This document shows positions 1 to 7,041 of a stretch of DNA of 19,915 bases, one piece after another. The DNA is taken from contig CAYWOO010000063.1 of assembly GCA_964458665.1 (NCBI GenBank), forward strand, positions 1 to 19,915. Reading direction: 5' to 3'. Under the pieces are notes generated by a model. That model made no database searches. It was not told the DNA's origin and saw only the letters and a list, made by a program, of their open reading frames with translations. Position numbers and translations under genes: made by a program. Positions within the stretch are counted from its first letter, which is position 1; every line of letters begins with the position of its first letter. Source of the DNA: JANXYW01 sp964458665 (lineage in GTDB: Bacteria; Chloroflexota; Dehalococcoidia; DSTF01; JACRBR01).

Positions 1-16
1 GCTGGATCGAGCCACA

Positions 17-115
17 ATGCGCGAGTATCACGTCTACATCATGTCGAACCGATCGCGCACGCTGTACACGGGCGTCGCGGGCAATTTGTCGTTCAGAGCG
101 AAGCGAAGAACCTAG
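17..115 (+). pseudogene. Truncated 5' copy of the GIY-YIG nuclease gene
   Basis: Positions 1-75 are identical to 115-189, the start of the intact gene next door, and similarity fades out near position 88. This copy begins at ATG 17 and reads the same first 20 residues (GIY-YIG core HVYIM...LYTGV). At about position 86 it runs into the left inverted repeat and stops at TAG 113-115, leaving a 32-codon remnant. It lacks the catalytic Arg and Glu regions, so it cannot be an active nuclease. It looks like a remnant of a tandem duplication or a repeated insertion. The window begins inside the repeated unit, so its true left end is not visible. Confidence 0.8.
86..113. repeat. Left 28-bp inverted repeat of the GIY-YIG unit
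   Basis: It matches the reverse complement of 424-451 at 24 of 28 positions. The invariant core is CAGAGCGAAGCGAAG. It lies just upstream of the intact nuclease gene and ends the truncated copy. Confidence 0.85.
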
Positions 116-130
116 CTGGATCGAGCCACA

Positions 131-448
131 ATGCGCGAGTATCACGTCTACATCATGTCGAACCGATCGCGCACGCTGTACACGGGCGTGACAGGCAACT
201 TGGCGCAGCGTGTACTCCAACACAAGGAGGGAACGACGGCGGGCTTCACATCGAAGTACAAGATCGACAGGCTCGTGTATGCCGAGGCGACGGGCGATGT
301 GACCGCTGCGATTGGACGAGAGAAGCAGATTAAGGGATGGAGCCGGGCGAAGAAGATCGCACTGATCGAGTCTATGAACCCGGAGTGGGAGGACCTGAGC
401 GGGGCTCTGTTCGCGACCGAGCAAGATCCTTCGCTTCGCTCTGGATGA
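131..448 (+). CDS. Small GIY-YIG family nuclease
   Basis: A 105-residue single-domain GIY-YIG protein of the UPF0213/YhbQ-like type, expected to cleave DNA using a divalent metal; its cellular role is not established. The GIY and YIG elements are HVYIM (5-9) and LYTGV (16-20). Arg27 and Glu64 (REKQIKGW) fit the catalytic Arg and metal-binding Glu. The typical family ending SMNPEWEDLS is at 81-90. The normal domain ends near residue 90; the remaining tail is encoded by the right inverted repeat. The gene sits between inverted repeats and beside a truncated copy of itself, which suggests the gene and its repeats travel or duplicate as a unit. No good Shine-Dalgarno is seen. The start is supported by the family N-terminus. 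Confidence 0.88.
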   Translation: MREYHVYIMSNRSRTLYTGVTGNLAQRVLQHKEGTTAGFTSKYKIDRLVYAEATGDVTAAIGREKQIKGWSRAKKIALIESMNPEWEDLSGALFATEQDPSLRSG

Positions 449-451
449 CAA
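424..451. repeat. Right 28-bp inverted repeat of the GIY-YIG unit
   Basis: This is the partner of 86-113 in opposite orientation, with core CTTCGCTTCGCTCTG. It overlaps the end of the nuclease gene, so the last codons (DPSLRSG and stop) are written by the repeat itself. Confidence 0.85.
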
Positions 452-483
452 TAGGGAAGAACAGAGCCGCATTGATGAGCACC

Positions 484-511
484 ACAAACTACGAACTACA
501 AACTAAGGACT
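484..511 (+). repeat. Four-unit heptad repeat with embedded Shine-Dalgarno
   Basis: Units are ACAAACT, ACGAACT, ACAAACT and AAGGACT. The last contains AAGGA (505-509), 10 nt before the crotonase ATG at 520. The arrangement matches those at 1723-1750 and 19616-19643. Confidence 0.75.
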
Positions 512-519
512 AACCACCC

Positions 520-1329
520 ATGCCCGAACCAGCACTCCTGATCGACCGCGACGGCCACGTCGTCACGCTGACGATGAACCGCCCGGACGTGAAGAACGCC
601 ATCAACATGGAGATGCTCTGCCGCCTCGCCGACGCGTGGCAGATGATCGATGATGATCCGGAGGTGCGCTGCGCCATCCTCACCGGCACCGGCCCGGACT
701 TCTGCGCCGGCGCCGATCTCGACAAGCTCGTCGCGCGTTCGATGCAGAACCTCCCGCCCGAAGATGAATGGGAGGCCCGCATCCGCGCCGACTACAACGT
801 GATCTTCGATGGCCTGCTTCGCAACCGTCAGCTCAAGAAGCCGTTGATCGCCGCAGTCGAGGGCTACTGCCTCGCCGGCGGCACCGAGATTTTGCAGGCG
901 ACGGATATCCGCGTCGCGGGTGAGGGCTCGACGTTCGGCATCACGGAGGCGAAGTGGAGCCTCTACCCGCAGGGCGGCTCCGTCATCCGCCTCCGCCGTC
1001 AGATCCCCTACACGAAGGCGATGGAGATGCTCCTCACGGCGGACATGTACCCGGCCGAAGAGGCGCTGAGCTTCGGCCTCATCGGCCGCGTCGTCCCGAA
1101 GGGCCAGGCGCTGGCCGTCGCGCATCAACTGGCCGAAAAAGTCGCGTCGAACGGCCCCGTCGCCATCCTCAAGATCAAGGAGGCTGTCCAGCGCACCGAG
1201 TGCCTTCCGGAGCAGGACGCACTCGCGCTCGATCTGCAGATCGGTATGCAGGTGATGTCGACGGAGGACGCACGCGAAGGTCCGCGCGCCTTCAAGGAGA
1301 AGCGCGCACCCGTGTTCAAGGGGAAGTGA
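520..1329 (+). CDS. Enoyl-CoA hydratase/isomerase (crotonase) family protein
   Basis: A 269-residue cytoplasmic crotonase-fold enzyme, probably hydrating or isomerising an enoyl-CoA in fatty-acid or related acyl-CoA breakdown. The oxyanion-hole segments are FCAGADL (61-67) and the CLAGG turn near 117-121. Both acidic residues used by classical hydratases appear present: Glu123 (GGTEIL) and Glu143 (GITEAKW). Length is normal. The start at ATG 520 has AAGGA at 505-509, inside a heptad repeat. The stop overlaps the next start by one base (TGATG), implying translational coupling. An acyl-CoA dehydrogenase follows, supporting a beta-oxidation-type role. The exact substrate cannot be told; other crotonase activities remain possible. 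Confidence 0.9.
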   Translation: MPEPALLIDRDGHVVTLTMNRPDVKNAINMEMLCRLADAWQMIDDDPEVRCAILTGTGPDFCAGADLDKLVARSMQNLPPEDEWEARIRADYNVIFDGLLRNRQLKKPLIAAVEGYCLAGGTEILQATDIRVAGEGSTFGITEAKWSLYPQGGSVIRLRRQIPYTKAMEMLLTADMYPAEEALSFGLIGRVVPKGQALAVAHQLAEKVASNGPVAILKIKEAVQRTECLPEQDALALDLQIGMQVMSTEDAREGPRAFKEKRAPVFKGK

Positions 1330-1706
1330 TGACCGACAGCCAACAGGCCGCGATGCAATGCCTCGACGACTTCATGTCGGCGTGGAACGCGCGCGATGTC
1401 GCGGCATTCGCGGCCACCTTCAACTATCCGTCGGTGCGGATCGCCAGTGGTCGCGTGCGCATCATCGAAGGCCCCCAGTCGCATCGCCCGGACACGTTCG
1501 AACTGATGGCGGCGCAGGGCTGGCATCACAGCGGCTGGGATCGGCGCAACATCATTCACAGCGGCGAGGACAAGGTGCACTTCGACACGCGCTTCACGCG
1601 ATACCGCGAGGACGGCTCTGCGATCGGCAGCTACGACTCGATCTACATCGTGAGCAGGCAAGTCGGCCACTGGGGCGTGCAGGCCCGCTCGAGCTTCGCA
1701 CTATGA
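1329..1706 (+). CDS. NTF2-fold (SnoaL/DUF4440-like) small protein
   Basis: A 125-residue protein beginning MTDSQQAAMQCLDDFMSAWN, the usual opening helix of SnoaL/DUF4440-type NTF2-like proteins, followed by an Asp-Val-Ala-Ala-Phe segment. It ends in beta-strand-like segments (YDSIYIVSRQ, WGVQARSSF). Its ATG overlaps the TGA of the crotonase gene, so it is probably coupled to it. The longer open frame extending upstream from here is out of frame with the crotonase and is not real. The family includes cyclases, isomerases and non-enzymatic ligand binders, so no reaction is assigned. The position between two acyl-CoA genes suggests a role with the same substrates. Confidence 0.75.
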   Translation: MTDSQQAAMQCLDDFMSAWNARDVAAFAATFNYPSVRIASGRVRIIEGPQSHRPDTFELMAAQGWHHSGWDRRNIIHSGEDKVHFDTRFTRYREDGSAIGSYDSIYIVSRQVGHWGVQARSSFAL

Positions 1707-1722
1707 TCATCATGCCGAGCCC

Positions 1723-1750
1723 CGACGACCGACGACTGACGACCGGAGAC
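1723..1750 (+). repeat. Four-unit heptad repeat with embedded Shine-Dalgarno
   Basis: Units are CGACGAC, CGACGAC, TGACGAC and CGGAGAC. The last carries GGAG (1745-1748), 8 nt before the acyl-CoA dehydrogenase ATG at 1757. Confidence 0.8.
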
Positions 1751-1756
1751 TAACCC

Positions 1757-2947
1757 ATGGATTTCCAGCTATCCGAAGAGCACAACATGATGCGTGCGTC
1801 CGTCAAGCAAATGCTCTCGAAGTACGAGCATCGCAAGAGGGAGTGGCGCGAGATGACGCATCGCGACCACAAGTTCAACTACGAGCTCTGGAACGAGTTC
1901 GCCAACCTGGGCCTCTTCGGCTGCCTGGTGCCGGAGGAGTACGGCGGCAACAACACTGGCCTCCTCGCGCTCACGCTCGCGTTCGAGGACATCTGCGCGC
2001 TCGGCTTCTCGCCCAGCCTCATGCTCGTCACCTGCATGGACACCGCCTGCATCCTCAAGAACGGCAGCGAGGAGATGAAGCGCCGCATCGTACCGGGCGT
2101 GCTGTCCGGCAAGACCATCCTCGTCTTCGCCGTCACCGAGCCGAACGCCGGCAGCAACACCTTCCGCATCGAGACCGTCGCCAAGCGCAATGGCGACTCC
2201 TACGTGATGAACGGGCAGAAGATCTTCATCACGGGCGTCGAGGTCGCCGACTACATGCTCGTCGTCGCGCGGACGACAACGCGCGATGAGGTGGTCGCGA
2301 AAAACCTGCCGAAGTCGCACGGCCTCTCGCTCTTCCTCGTCGACCCCAAGTCGAAGGGTATGACGAAGACGCCGATCCCGACCGTCGCGACCGAGGGCGT
2401 CTATCAGTGGCAGCTCTTCTTCGACAATGTCGAGATCCCCGCGGAGAATCTCGTCGGCGTCGAGGACCAGGGCGTCATGGCGATGTTCACGTCGCTCAAC
2501 CCGGAGCGCATCCTCGTCGGCGGCATCTGCTGCGGCATGGCCGAGCAGGCGATCACGATGGCCGTCAACTACGCGAAGGAACGCCGCGTCTTCAAGGACA
2601 CGCCGATCGGCGCCTACCAGGGCGTGCAGCACCCGCTCGCCGAGGCGAAGATCCATCTCGAAGCGTCGCGCCTCATGACGTACCGCGCCGCCTGGGCGTT
2701 CGACCAGAACCTCAACCCCGGCATCGTCGGCAACTACGCCAACCAGGCGAAACTCCTCGCCGCCGACACGGCGCTCGAAGCCGTCGACGCCTCGCTCGAA
2801 ACCCATGGCGGCATCGGCTTCGCCGAAGAAACGGGCCTCGCCCAACTCTGGAACGGCGCCCGCGTCCTGAAGACGGCGCCGCTGAACCGCGAGATGATCC
2901 TCAACTACGTCGCGGAACAGGATCTCGGGTTGCCGAGGAGCTACTAG
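1757..2947 (+). CDS. Acyl-CoA dehydrogenase
   Basis: A 396-residue FAD-dependent acyl-CoA dehydrogenase of normal length, oxidising an acyl-CoA to the 2-enoyl-CoA and passing electrons to an ETF-like carrier. The helical N-terminal domain runs to about 120. The FAD/substrate signature VFAVTEPNAGSNT is at 123-135, with a second signature MNGQKIFITG (151-160). The C-terminal helical domain contains ETHGGIGF (348-355). The region that usually carries the catalytic Glu in medium-chain enzymes reads KTAPLNREM (372-380), with Pro where Glu is expected. Glu250, in LNPERIL, lies where isovaleryl- and long-chain-type enzymes carry their base. GGAG at 1745-1748 supports the start. It fits with the upstream crotonase. 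Confidence 0.93.
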   Translation: MDFQLSEEHNMMRASVKQMLSKYEHRKREWREMTHRDHKFNYELWNEFANLGLFGCLVPEEYGGNNTGLLALTLAFEDICALGFSPSLMLVTCMDTACILKNGSEEMKRRIVPGVLSGKTILVFAVTEPNAGSNTFRIETVAKRNGDSYVMNGQKIFITGVEVADYMLVVARTTTRDEVVAKNLPKSHGLSLFLVDPKSKGMTKTPIPTVATEGVYQWQLFFDNVEIPAENLVGVEDQGVMAMFTSLNPERILVGGICCGMAEQAITMAVNYAKERRVFKDTPIGAYQGVQHPLAEAKIHLEASRLMTYRAAWAFDQNLNPGIVGNYANQAKLLAADTALEAVDASLETHGGIGFAEETGLAQLWNGARVLKTAPLNREMILNYVAEQDLGLPRSY

Positions 2948-2957
2948 CTGCACCAAC

Positions 2958-2983
2958 ATCTGTGTCCATCTGTGAAATCTGTG
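2958..2983 (+). repeat. Three copies of ATCTGTG in a leader
   Basis: ATCTGTG occurs at 2958, 2968 and 2977, in the 55-bp gap before the next gene. AGGAG (2992-2996) follows, 6 nt before ATG 3003. It resembles the heptad leaders but the spacing is 9-10 bp. Confidence 0.6.
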
Positions 2984-3002
2984 GACGACCTAGGAGAACG
3001 CA

Positions 3003-4124
3003 ATGCGCACCAAACTCTGTGACCAGTTCGGAATCGAGTTCCCCATCTTCGCTTTCAGCCACTGCCGCGATGTCGTCGCGGCCGTATCGAAGGCCGGCGG
3101 CTTCGGCGTGCTCGGCGCGCTCGCGTTCTCGCCGGACCAGCTCCAGATCGAGCTGGCGTGGCTCGACGAACACATCGACGGCAAGCCGTATGGCGTCGAT
3201 ATCGTCATGCCCGCCAATCTCGCCGAGGGCGCTGCAGACGCCACGAAGTCGCAGCTCGAGGCGATGATCCCGCAGAAGCACCGCGACTTCATCGAGGCGA
3301 CGCTCGCCAAGTACGGCGTGCCGCCGCTGCCAGAGGGCGTCGCCGGCGCGGAGTCACTGCTCGGCTGGACGCCGTCCGGCGGCCACTCGCACGTCGACGT
3401 CGCGCTGAAGCACGACATCCGCCTGCTCGTGAACGCGCTGGGCCCGCCGCCGCCCGACGTGGTCGCGCAGGCGCACCGGCACAACGTGCCTGTTGCCGCG
3501 CTCGTCGGCTCGCCGGAGCACGCCATCAAGCAGCGTGAGGCCGGCGTCGACATCATCGTCGCCTCCGGCACCGAGGCGGGCGGCCACACCGGCGAGATCT
3601 CGACGATGGTGCTGACGCCGCAGGTTGTCGATGCGGTCGCGCCCGCGCCGGTGCTCGCCGCTGGCGGCATCGCCACGGGCCGCCAGATGGCCGCGGCGCT
3701 CGCTCTCGGTGCTGAGGGCGTGTGGACGGGCAGCATGTGGCTCACGGTGAAGGAGAGCGACCTCCAGCCCGCCGTCGTCCAGCGTGTGATGCACGCTTCG
3801 TCGCGCGACACCGTCCGCTCGCGCGCGATGACCGGCAAGCCGGCGCGCCAGCTCCGCACGCCGTGGACGGAGGCGTGGGATGGTCCCGAATCGCCCGGCA
3901 CGCTGCCCATGCCGCTGCAGTTCATGGCGACGGCGGAGGCGTACTCGCGCATGTATCGCGCAGCCGAAGCCGATCCCGACTCGACTGCGGCGCAGCTCGC
4001 CGGCACGCCGATCGGCCAGATCGCCGGCATGTTGATCAGCGTCCGCCCGGCGCGCGATGTCATCTTTGAGATGGTGGAACAGTACGCCGCCGCCGTCGAA
4101 CGGCTCGACGCGCTCGGCGCGTGA
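3003..4124 (+). CDS. FMN-dependent nitronate monooxygenase-like enzyme
   Basis: A 373-residue TIM-barrel flavoprotein of the nitronate monooxygenase/2-nitropropane dioxygenase/NAD(P)H:flavin oxidoreductase family. The N-terminus (GIEFPIFAFSH) is typical. The FMN and catalytic segment ASGTEAGGHTGE spans 187-198, with His195 as the likely catalytic base. The phosphate-binding elements AAGGIATGRQ (219-228) and GAEGVWTGSMWL (236-247) follow. AGGAG at 2992-2996 fixes the start. It lies between the acyl-CoA genes and the DJ-1-like gene, with 55- and 44-bp gaps, and is probably co-transcribed at least partly. The true substrate is uncertain: members include 2-nitropropane oxidases, quinone reductases and enoyl-reductase FabK relatives. 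Confidence 0.87.
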   Translation: MRTKLCDQFGIEFPIFAFSHCRDVVAAVSKAGGFGVLGALAFSPDQLQIELAWLDEHIDGKPYGVDIVMPANLAEGAADATKSQLEAMIPQKHRDFIEATLAKYGVPPLPEGVAGAESLLGWTPSGGHSHVDVALKHDIRLLVNALGPPPPDVVAQAHRHNVPVAALVGSPEHAIKQREAGVDIIVASGTEAGGHTGEISTMVLTPQVVDAVAPAPVLAAGGIATGRQMAAALALGAEGVWTGSMWLTVKESDLQPAVVQRVMHASSRDTVRSRAMTGKPARQLRTPWTEAWDGPESPGTLPMPLQFMATAEAYSRMYRAAEADPDSTAAQLAGTPIGQIAGMLISVRPARDVIFEMVEQYAAAVERLDALGA

Positions 4125-4168
4125 ACTCTTGCGTTGCGATGACCGTGGATGCGATATGATCCGCAGGG

Positions 4169-4975
4169 ATGGCGCGTATTCTCATCCCCCTGCCCGACGC
4201 AGACTTCGACACGACGGAGGTTGCCGTGCCTTGGCGTCTGGCGAGGCGCGCCGGACACGACGTGATCTTCGCGACCGAGAAGGGCGGTGCCCCTCCCGCG
4301 TGCGATCCGCTCCTCATGACCGGCGTGATCTTCGGCGCGCTAGGCGCCGCCGACGAGCCGAAGCAGTTCTACCGAGAACTCGTCGCCTCACCTGCCTTCA
4401 GCAACCCGATCGCCTGGCACGCGATCGATCCGGCCGAGTACGACGCGCTGATCCTTCCCGGCGGTCACGCGCCCGGCATGCGCCAATATCTCGGCTCCGC
4501 TGTGCTCCAGAGCAAGGTCGCCGCGTTCTGGCAGCTCGAGCGCCCCGTCGGCGCCATCTGTCACGGCGTCCTCGTGCTCGCCCGTGCGCGCGACTCGGCC
4601 ACAGGCGAGAGCGTTCTGCGCGGCGCGCGCACGACCTGCCTCCCCAAGTACATGGAGCGGAGTGCATTCTTGCTCACGTTCTGGAGACGAGGCCGCTACT
4701 ACCGCACCTACCCGGCATACGTCGAAGATGAGGTCAGAGCCGCGCTCGCCGACTCCCGCGCGCAGTTCGTGGAAGGCCCGGGAGTCCGCACCAAACGCGG
4801 GACGGCGAGTGACGACAGTGCCGCCTTCGTCGTCGAAGACGGCCGCTACGTGTCGGCCCGCTGGCCGGGCGATTCGTACCTGTTCGCAAAGAGACTGATT
4901 GCGCGACTGGAATCACCAGCACCGCGAGAGTCCGCATCGGAGCCGCAAGGATCGGCGGTCACGACCGTCGCGTGA
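4169..4975 (+). CDS. DJ-1/PfpI family glutamine-amidotransferase-like protein
   Basis: A 268-residue class I amidotransferase-like protein of the DJ-1/PfpI superfamily. The opening strand ARILIPLPDADFDTTE and the LILPGGHAPGM segment (94-104) are typical. The nucleophile elbow GAICHGVL places Cys131 followed by His132. Members are chaperones, deglycase/glyoxalase-like enzymes or hydratases, and the sequence does not decide between them. The last 20 or so residues are low-complexity. No Shine-Dalgarno at normal spacing precedes ATG 4169; a TATGAT -10-like hexamer (4155-4160) lies only 8 nt upstream, so the message may be leaderless. Confidence 0.85.
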   Translation: MARILIPLPDADFDTTEVAVPWRLARRAGHDVIFATEKGGAPPACDPLLMTGVIFGALGAADEPKQFYRELVASPAFSNPIAWHAIDPAEYDALILPGGHAPGMRQYLGSAVLQSKVAAFWQLERPVGAICHGVLVLARARDSATGESVLRGARTTCLPKYMERSAFLLTFWRRGRYYRTYPAYVEDEVRAALADSRAQFVEGPGVRTKRGTASDDSAAFVVEDGRYVSARWPGDSYLFAKRLIARLESPAPRESASEPQGSAVTTVA

Positions 4976-5049
4976 CCGCCGTCTCGCGATAACCGGGGAC
5001 GTGGCGCTCGACCAGCCTACGAATGGACGATACTGCGAAAGGAAAAGCG

Positions 5050-5949
5050 ATGAAGATCGGCGGACACGTATCGACGGCGGGCGGGCTCCACACAGGCTTC
5101 GAGCGCGCGGCCGCTATCGGCGCCGAGTGCATCCAGATTTTCGAATCGGCGCCACAGCAGTGGGGTACGTCCCGCATCGACGACGACGGCGTCAAGACCT
5201 TCCGCGAGGCCATGGCCGCGTCTGGCATCGAGCCGGTGTTCATCCACGGCAAGTACCTGATGAATCTCGCCAGCGCGGATGCCAAGATCTTCAAGACCTC
5301 AGCCAGTACGCTGCGCAGCACGATGAACATCGCCGGCCGCATCGGCGCACGCGGCGTCATCTTCCACACCGGTAGTCACAAAGGCATGGGGCTGGACGCC
5401 GTCTTCGAGCAGATCTGCGGCACCGCGGTAGAGATTCTCGCCGAGACGCCGGACGACGTGCTGCTGATCTTCGAGAACTCGGCTGGTCAGGGCGGCACTA
5501 TCGGCAGCAGGTTCGAGGAGCTGGGAGAGATGTTGCGCCGCATCGACAATCCGCGCGCGAGAGTGTGCATCGATACCTGTCACGCGTTCGCGGCCGGCTA
5601 CGACCTTAGCAACACGGCTGGTGTCGCGGCCGCGATGAACGAGCTCGACGCCACGATCGGTGCGGCGAACATCGCTGCGGTCCACCTCAACGACTCGAAG
5701 ACGCCGCTCGGTGCGGGTCGCGACCTGCACGACAACATCGGCGAGGGTCACATCGGTCGCGCCGGCTTCGAGGCAATGCTGGCGCATCCGGCCTTCGCCG
5801 ATGTGCCGCTGCTGCTCGAAGTGCCCGGCTTCAAGATCGATGGCGCCGGCAAAGGTCCCGACAAGCCGAACATCGATCTCGTCAAGGAGATTCGCGCCCA
5901 ATCGGCCGGCGGAGCGAAACCGAAGAAGGCCGCGGCGAAGAAGAAGTAG
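5050..5949 (+). CDS. nfo: Deoxyribonuclease IV (endonuclease IV)
   Basis: A 299-residue AP endonuclease of base-excision repair, cutting 5' of abasic sites with three Zn ions. All metal ligands of the E. coli enzyme appear present: His66, His106, Glu142, Asp175, His178, His212, Asp225, His227 and Glu257. They lie in motifs VFIHGKY, IFHTGSH, LIFENSAGQG, CIDTCHAFAAGYD, HLNDSK, RDLHDNIGEGHIG and LLLEVPG. ATG 5050 (MKIGGHVSTAGG) is chosen over the in-frame ATG 5023 because it matches the family N-terminus and is preceded by AAAGGA at 5038-5043. The C-terminus is a Lys/Ala-rich tail (290-299), probably helping DNA binding. It converges on the LysR gene with 7 bp between the stops. Confidence 0.96.
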   Translation: MKIGGHVSTAGGLHTGFERAAAIGAECIQIFESAPQQWGTSRIDDDGVKTFREAMAASGIEPVFIHGKYLMNLASADAKIFKTSASTLRSTMNIAGRIGARGVIFHTGSHKGMGLDAVFEQICGTAVEILAETPDDVLLIFENSAGQGGTIGSRFEELGEMLRRIDNPRARVCIDTCHAFAAGYDLSNTAGVAAAMNELDATIGAANIAAVHLNDSKTPLGAGRDLHDNIGEGHIGRAGFEAMLAHPAFADVPLLLEVPGFKIDGAGKGPDKPNIDLVKEIRAQSAGGAKPKKAAAKKK

Positions 5950-5956
5950 CGCGGGC

Positions 5957-6877
5957 TTACGCCACGCCGACGAGCGCGCCGTCGGGAATCGTGACGCTGT
6001 ACAGATCAGCCAGCAACGTGAGGAACGCCGTAACGGCGCGCGTTTGCTTCCGGTTCTTGCGGAAGATCAGCGAAATCTGCCGCCGAGGCATCGATGCGTT
6101 GCTGATCGTCACCTGGCTCAATGTGCCCTGCTGGAACTCGCGCTCGGTCGACACCTTTGGCAACAGTGCTACGCCGAGCCCTGCCTCCACCATCTTTTTC
6201 GTCGCCTCGATCGTATCTAGCTCCATCAGCGTGTGCGGCACGATGCCGTGCTGCCGGAAGACGCCCTGGATGAGCTGGCTGTAGCTTGAGCCCTTGTCAA
6301 ACAGAATCAGCGGTTCGCGGCCCACGTCTTCGATCGCCACGGTGCGCGCTTTCGCGAAGCGATGCTGCGGCGCTGCGGCGAGGATCAGGTCGTCCTCGTA
6401 CAGCGGCACCGTGACGATCTCCGCGTGGTGCACGGTGCGCTCCAGCGCGCAGTGGACGTCGTCGGAGAGCACCATCTGCAGCACCTGCTCGGAGCGGCCG
6501 GTGTGCACGCTGACCTCCACACCCGGATACGTCGTGCAGTACTGCTTGAGGATCTTCGGCAGGACGTAGGTGCTGACCGTGAGCGCGCAGCCGAGCTTGA
6601 GCGTGCCGATATCGAGGTTCCGCATGCCGTCCAGCGCGTCGCGGCCCTCCTGCAGCGCCTTGAGCGCCCTGCGCGCGAACGGCAGGAATGCCGTCCCCAT
6701 TTCGGTCAGGCGTACGCCGCGACCGTTGCGCTCGAAGAGCGCTTCGTTCAGATCACGCTCCAGCGACTGGATGCGCGCCGTGACCGAAGGTTGCGTGAGG
6801 AACAGCGAATCCGCTGCCTTGCTGAAGGAGCGGTGCTGGGCGACCTGCACAAACGCCTCGACCTGTCCGAGGTCCAC
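5957..6877 (-). CDS. LysR family transcriptional regulator
   Basis: A 306-residue LysR-type regulator of normal length. The N-terminal winged HTH (about 1-60) has the usual sequence: VDLGQVEAFVQVAQHRSFSKAAD, LTQPSVTARIQSLE and LFERNGRGVRLTEMG. A linker helix and a periplasmic-binding-protein-like effector domain (about 90-295) follow. Start is GTG at 6877, matching the family start; a weak GAAGG lies 7 nt upstream. The leader has a perfect 6-bp hairpin and two near-identical 14-mers. The target is unknown: there is no clear divergent partner, and the next gene upstream on the same strand is a lipoprotein 164 bp away. The effector is not predictable. Confidence 0.93.
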   Translation of the reverse strand: MDLGQVEAFVQVAQHRSFSKAADSLFLTQPSVTARIQSLERDLNEALFERNGRGVRLTEMGTAFLPFARRALKALQEGRDALDGMRNLDIGTLKLGCALTVSTYVLPKILKQYCTTYPGVEVSVHTGRSEQVLQMVLSDDVHCALERTVHHAEIVTVPLYEDDLILAAAPQHRFAKARTVAIEDVGREPLILFDKGSSYSQLIQGVFRQHGIVPHTLMELDTIEATKKMVEAGLGVALLPKVSTEREFQQGTLSQVTISNASMPRRQISLIFRKNRKQTRAVTAFLTLLADLYSVTIPDGALVGVA

Positions 6878-6925
6878 GGATACGCCTTCGCTACGCCGCC
6901 GAACGCGGCGGATGGGTACGCCTTC
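6876..6925 (-). repeat. Paired 14-mers flanking a hairpin in the LysR leader
   Basis: 14-mers at 6876-6889 and 6912-6925 match at 12 of 14 bases, 36 bp apart. On the minus strand they read GAAGGCGTATCCGT and GAAGGCGTACCCAT. Between them CCGCCG (6896-6901), loop AACG and CGGCGG (6906-6911) form a perfect hairpin. The gene-proximal copy includes two bases of the GTG start codon. It may be an autoregulatory site or a dispersed REP-like repeat. Confidence 0.55.
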
Positions 6926-7041
6926 AGGTGCCGCAAGTATCGGCCCCGTCTATGAGACCCGTAGTGTGCCACCGATTCGTTTCGATTGCAATGGGGCAAC
7001 AGCTCGGCGCGGAGACCCTCGGGAAAGACCGGTACAGGAGC

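Larger units (their letters stand above)
1..202. repeat. Direct repeat (1-88 and 115-202)
   Basis: Two copies lie 114 bp apart. The first 75 bp match exactly, followed by about 13 bp with several mismatches. The repeat spans the upstream region and first 24 codons of the GIY-YIG gene. The identical part followed by a diverged edge suggests duplication with partial deletion or recombination at the inverted repeat. Confidence 0.9.

Noticed and set aside
954..1328. Long N-terminal extension of the NTF2-like gene
   Set aside because: The extension is Arg/Pro-rich and out of frame inside the crotonase gene. ATG 1329 overlaps the crotonase stop and gives the family N-terminus.
1769..2959. 396-residue antisense ORF opposite acyl-CoA dehydrogenase (and similar long antisense frames over aspS, the FMN enzyme and the HtrA gene)
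   Set aside because: High G+C shadow frames: Arg/Asp/Ala-rich, no family features, lying opposite well-supported genes.
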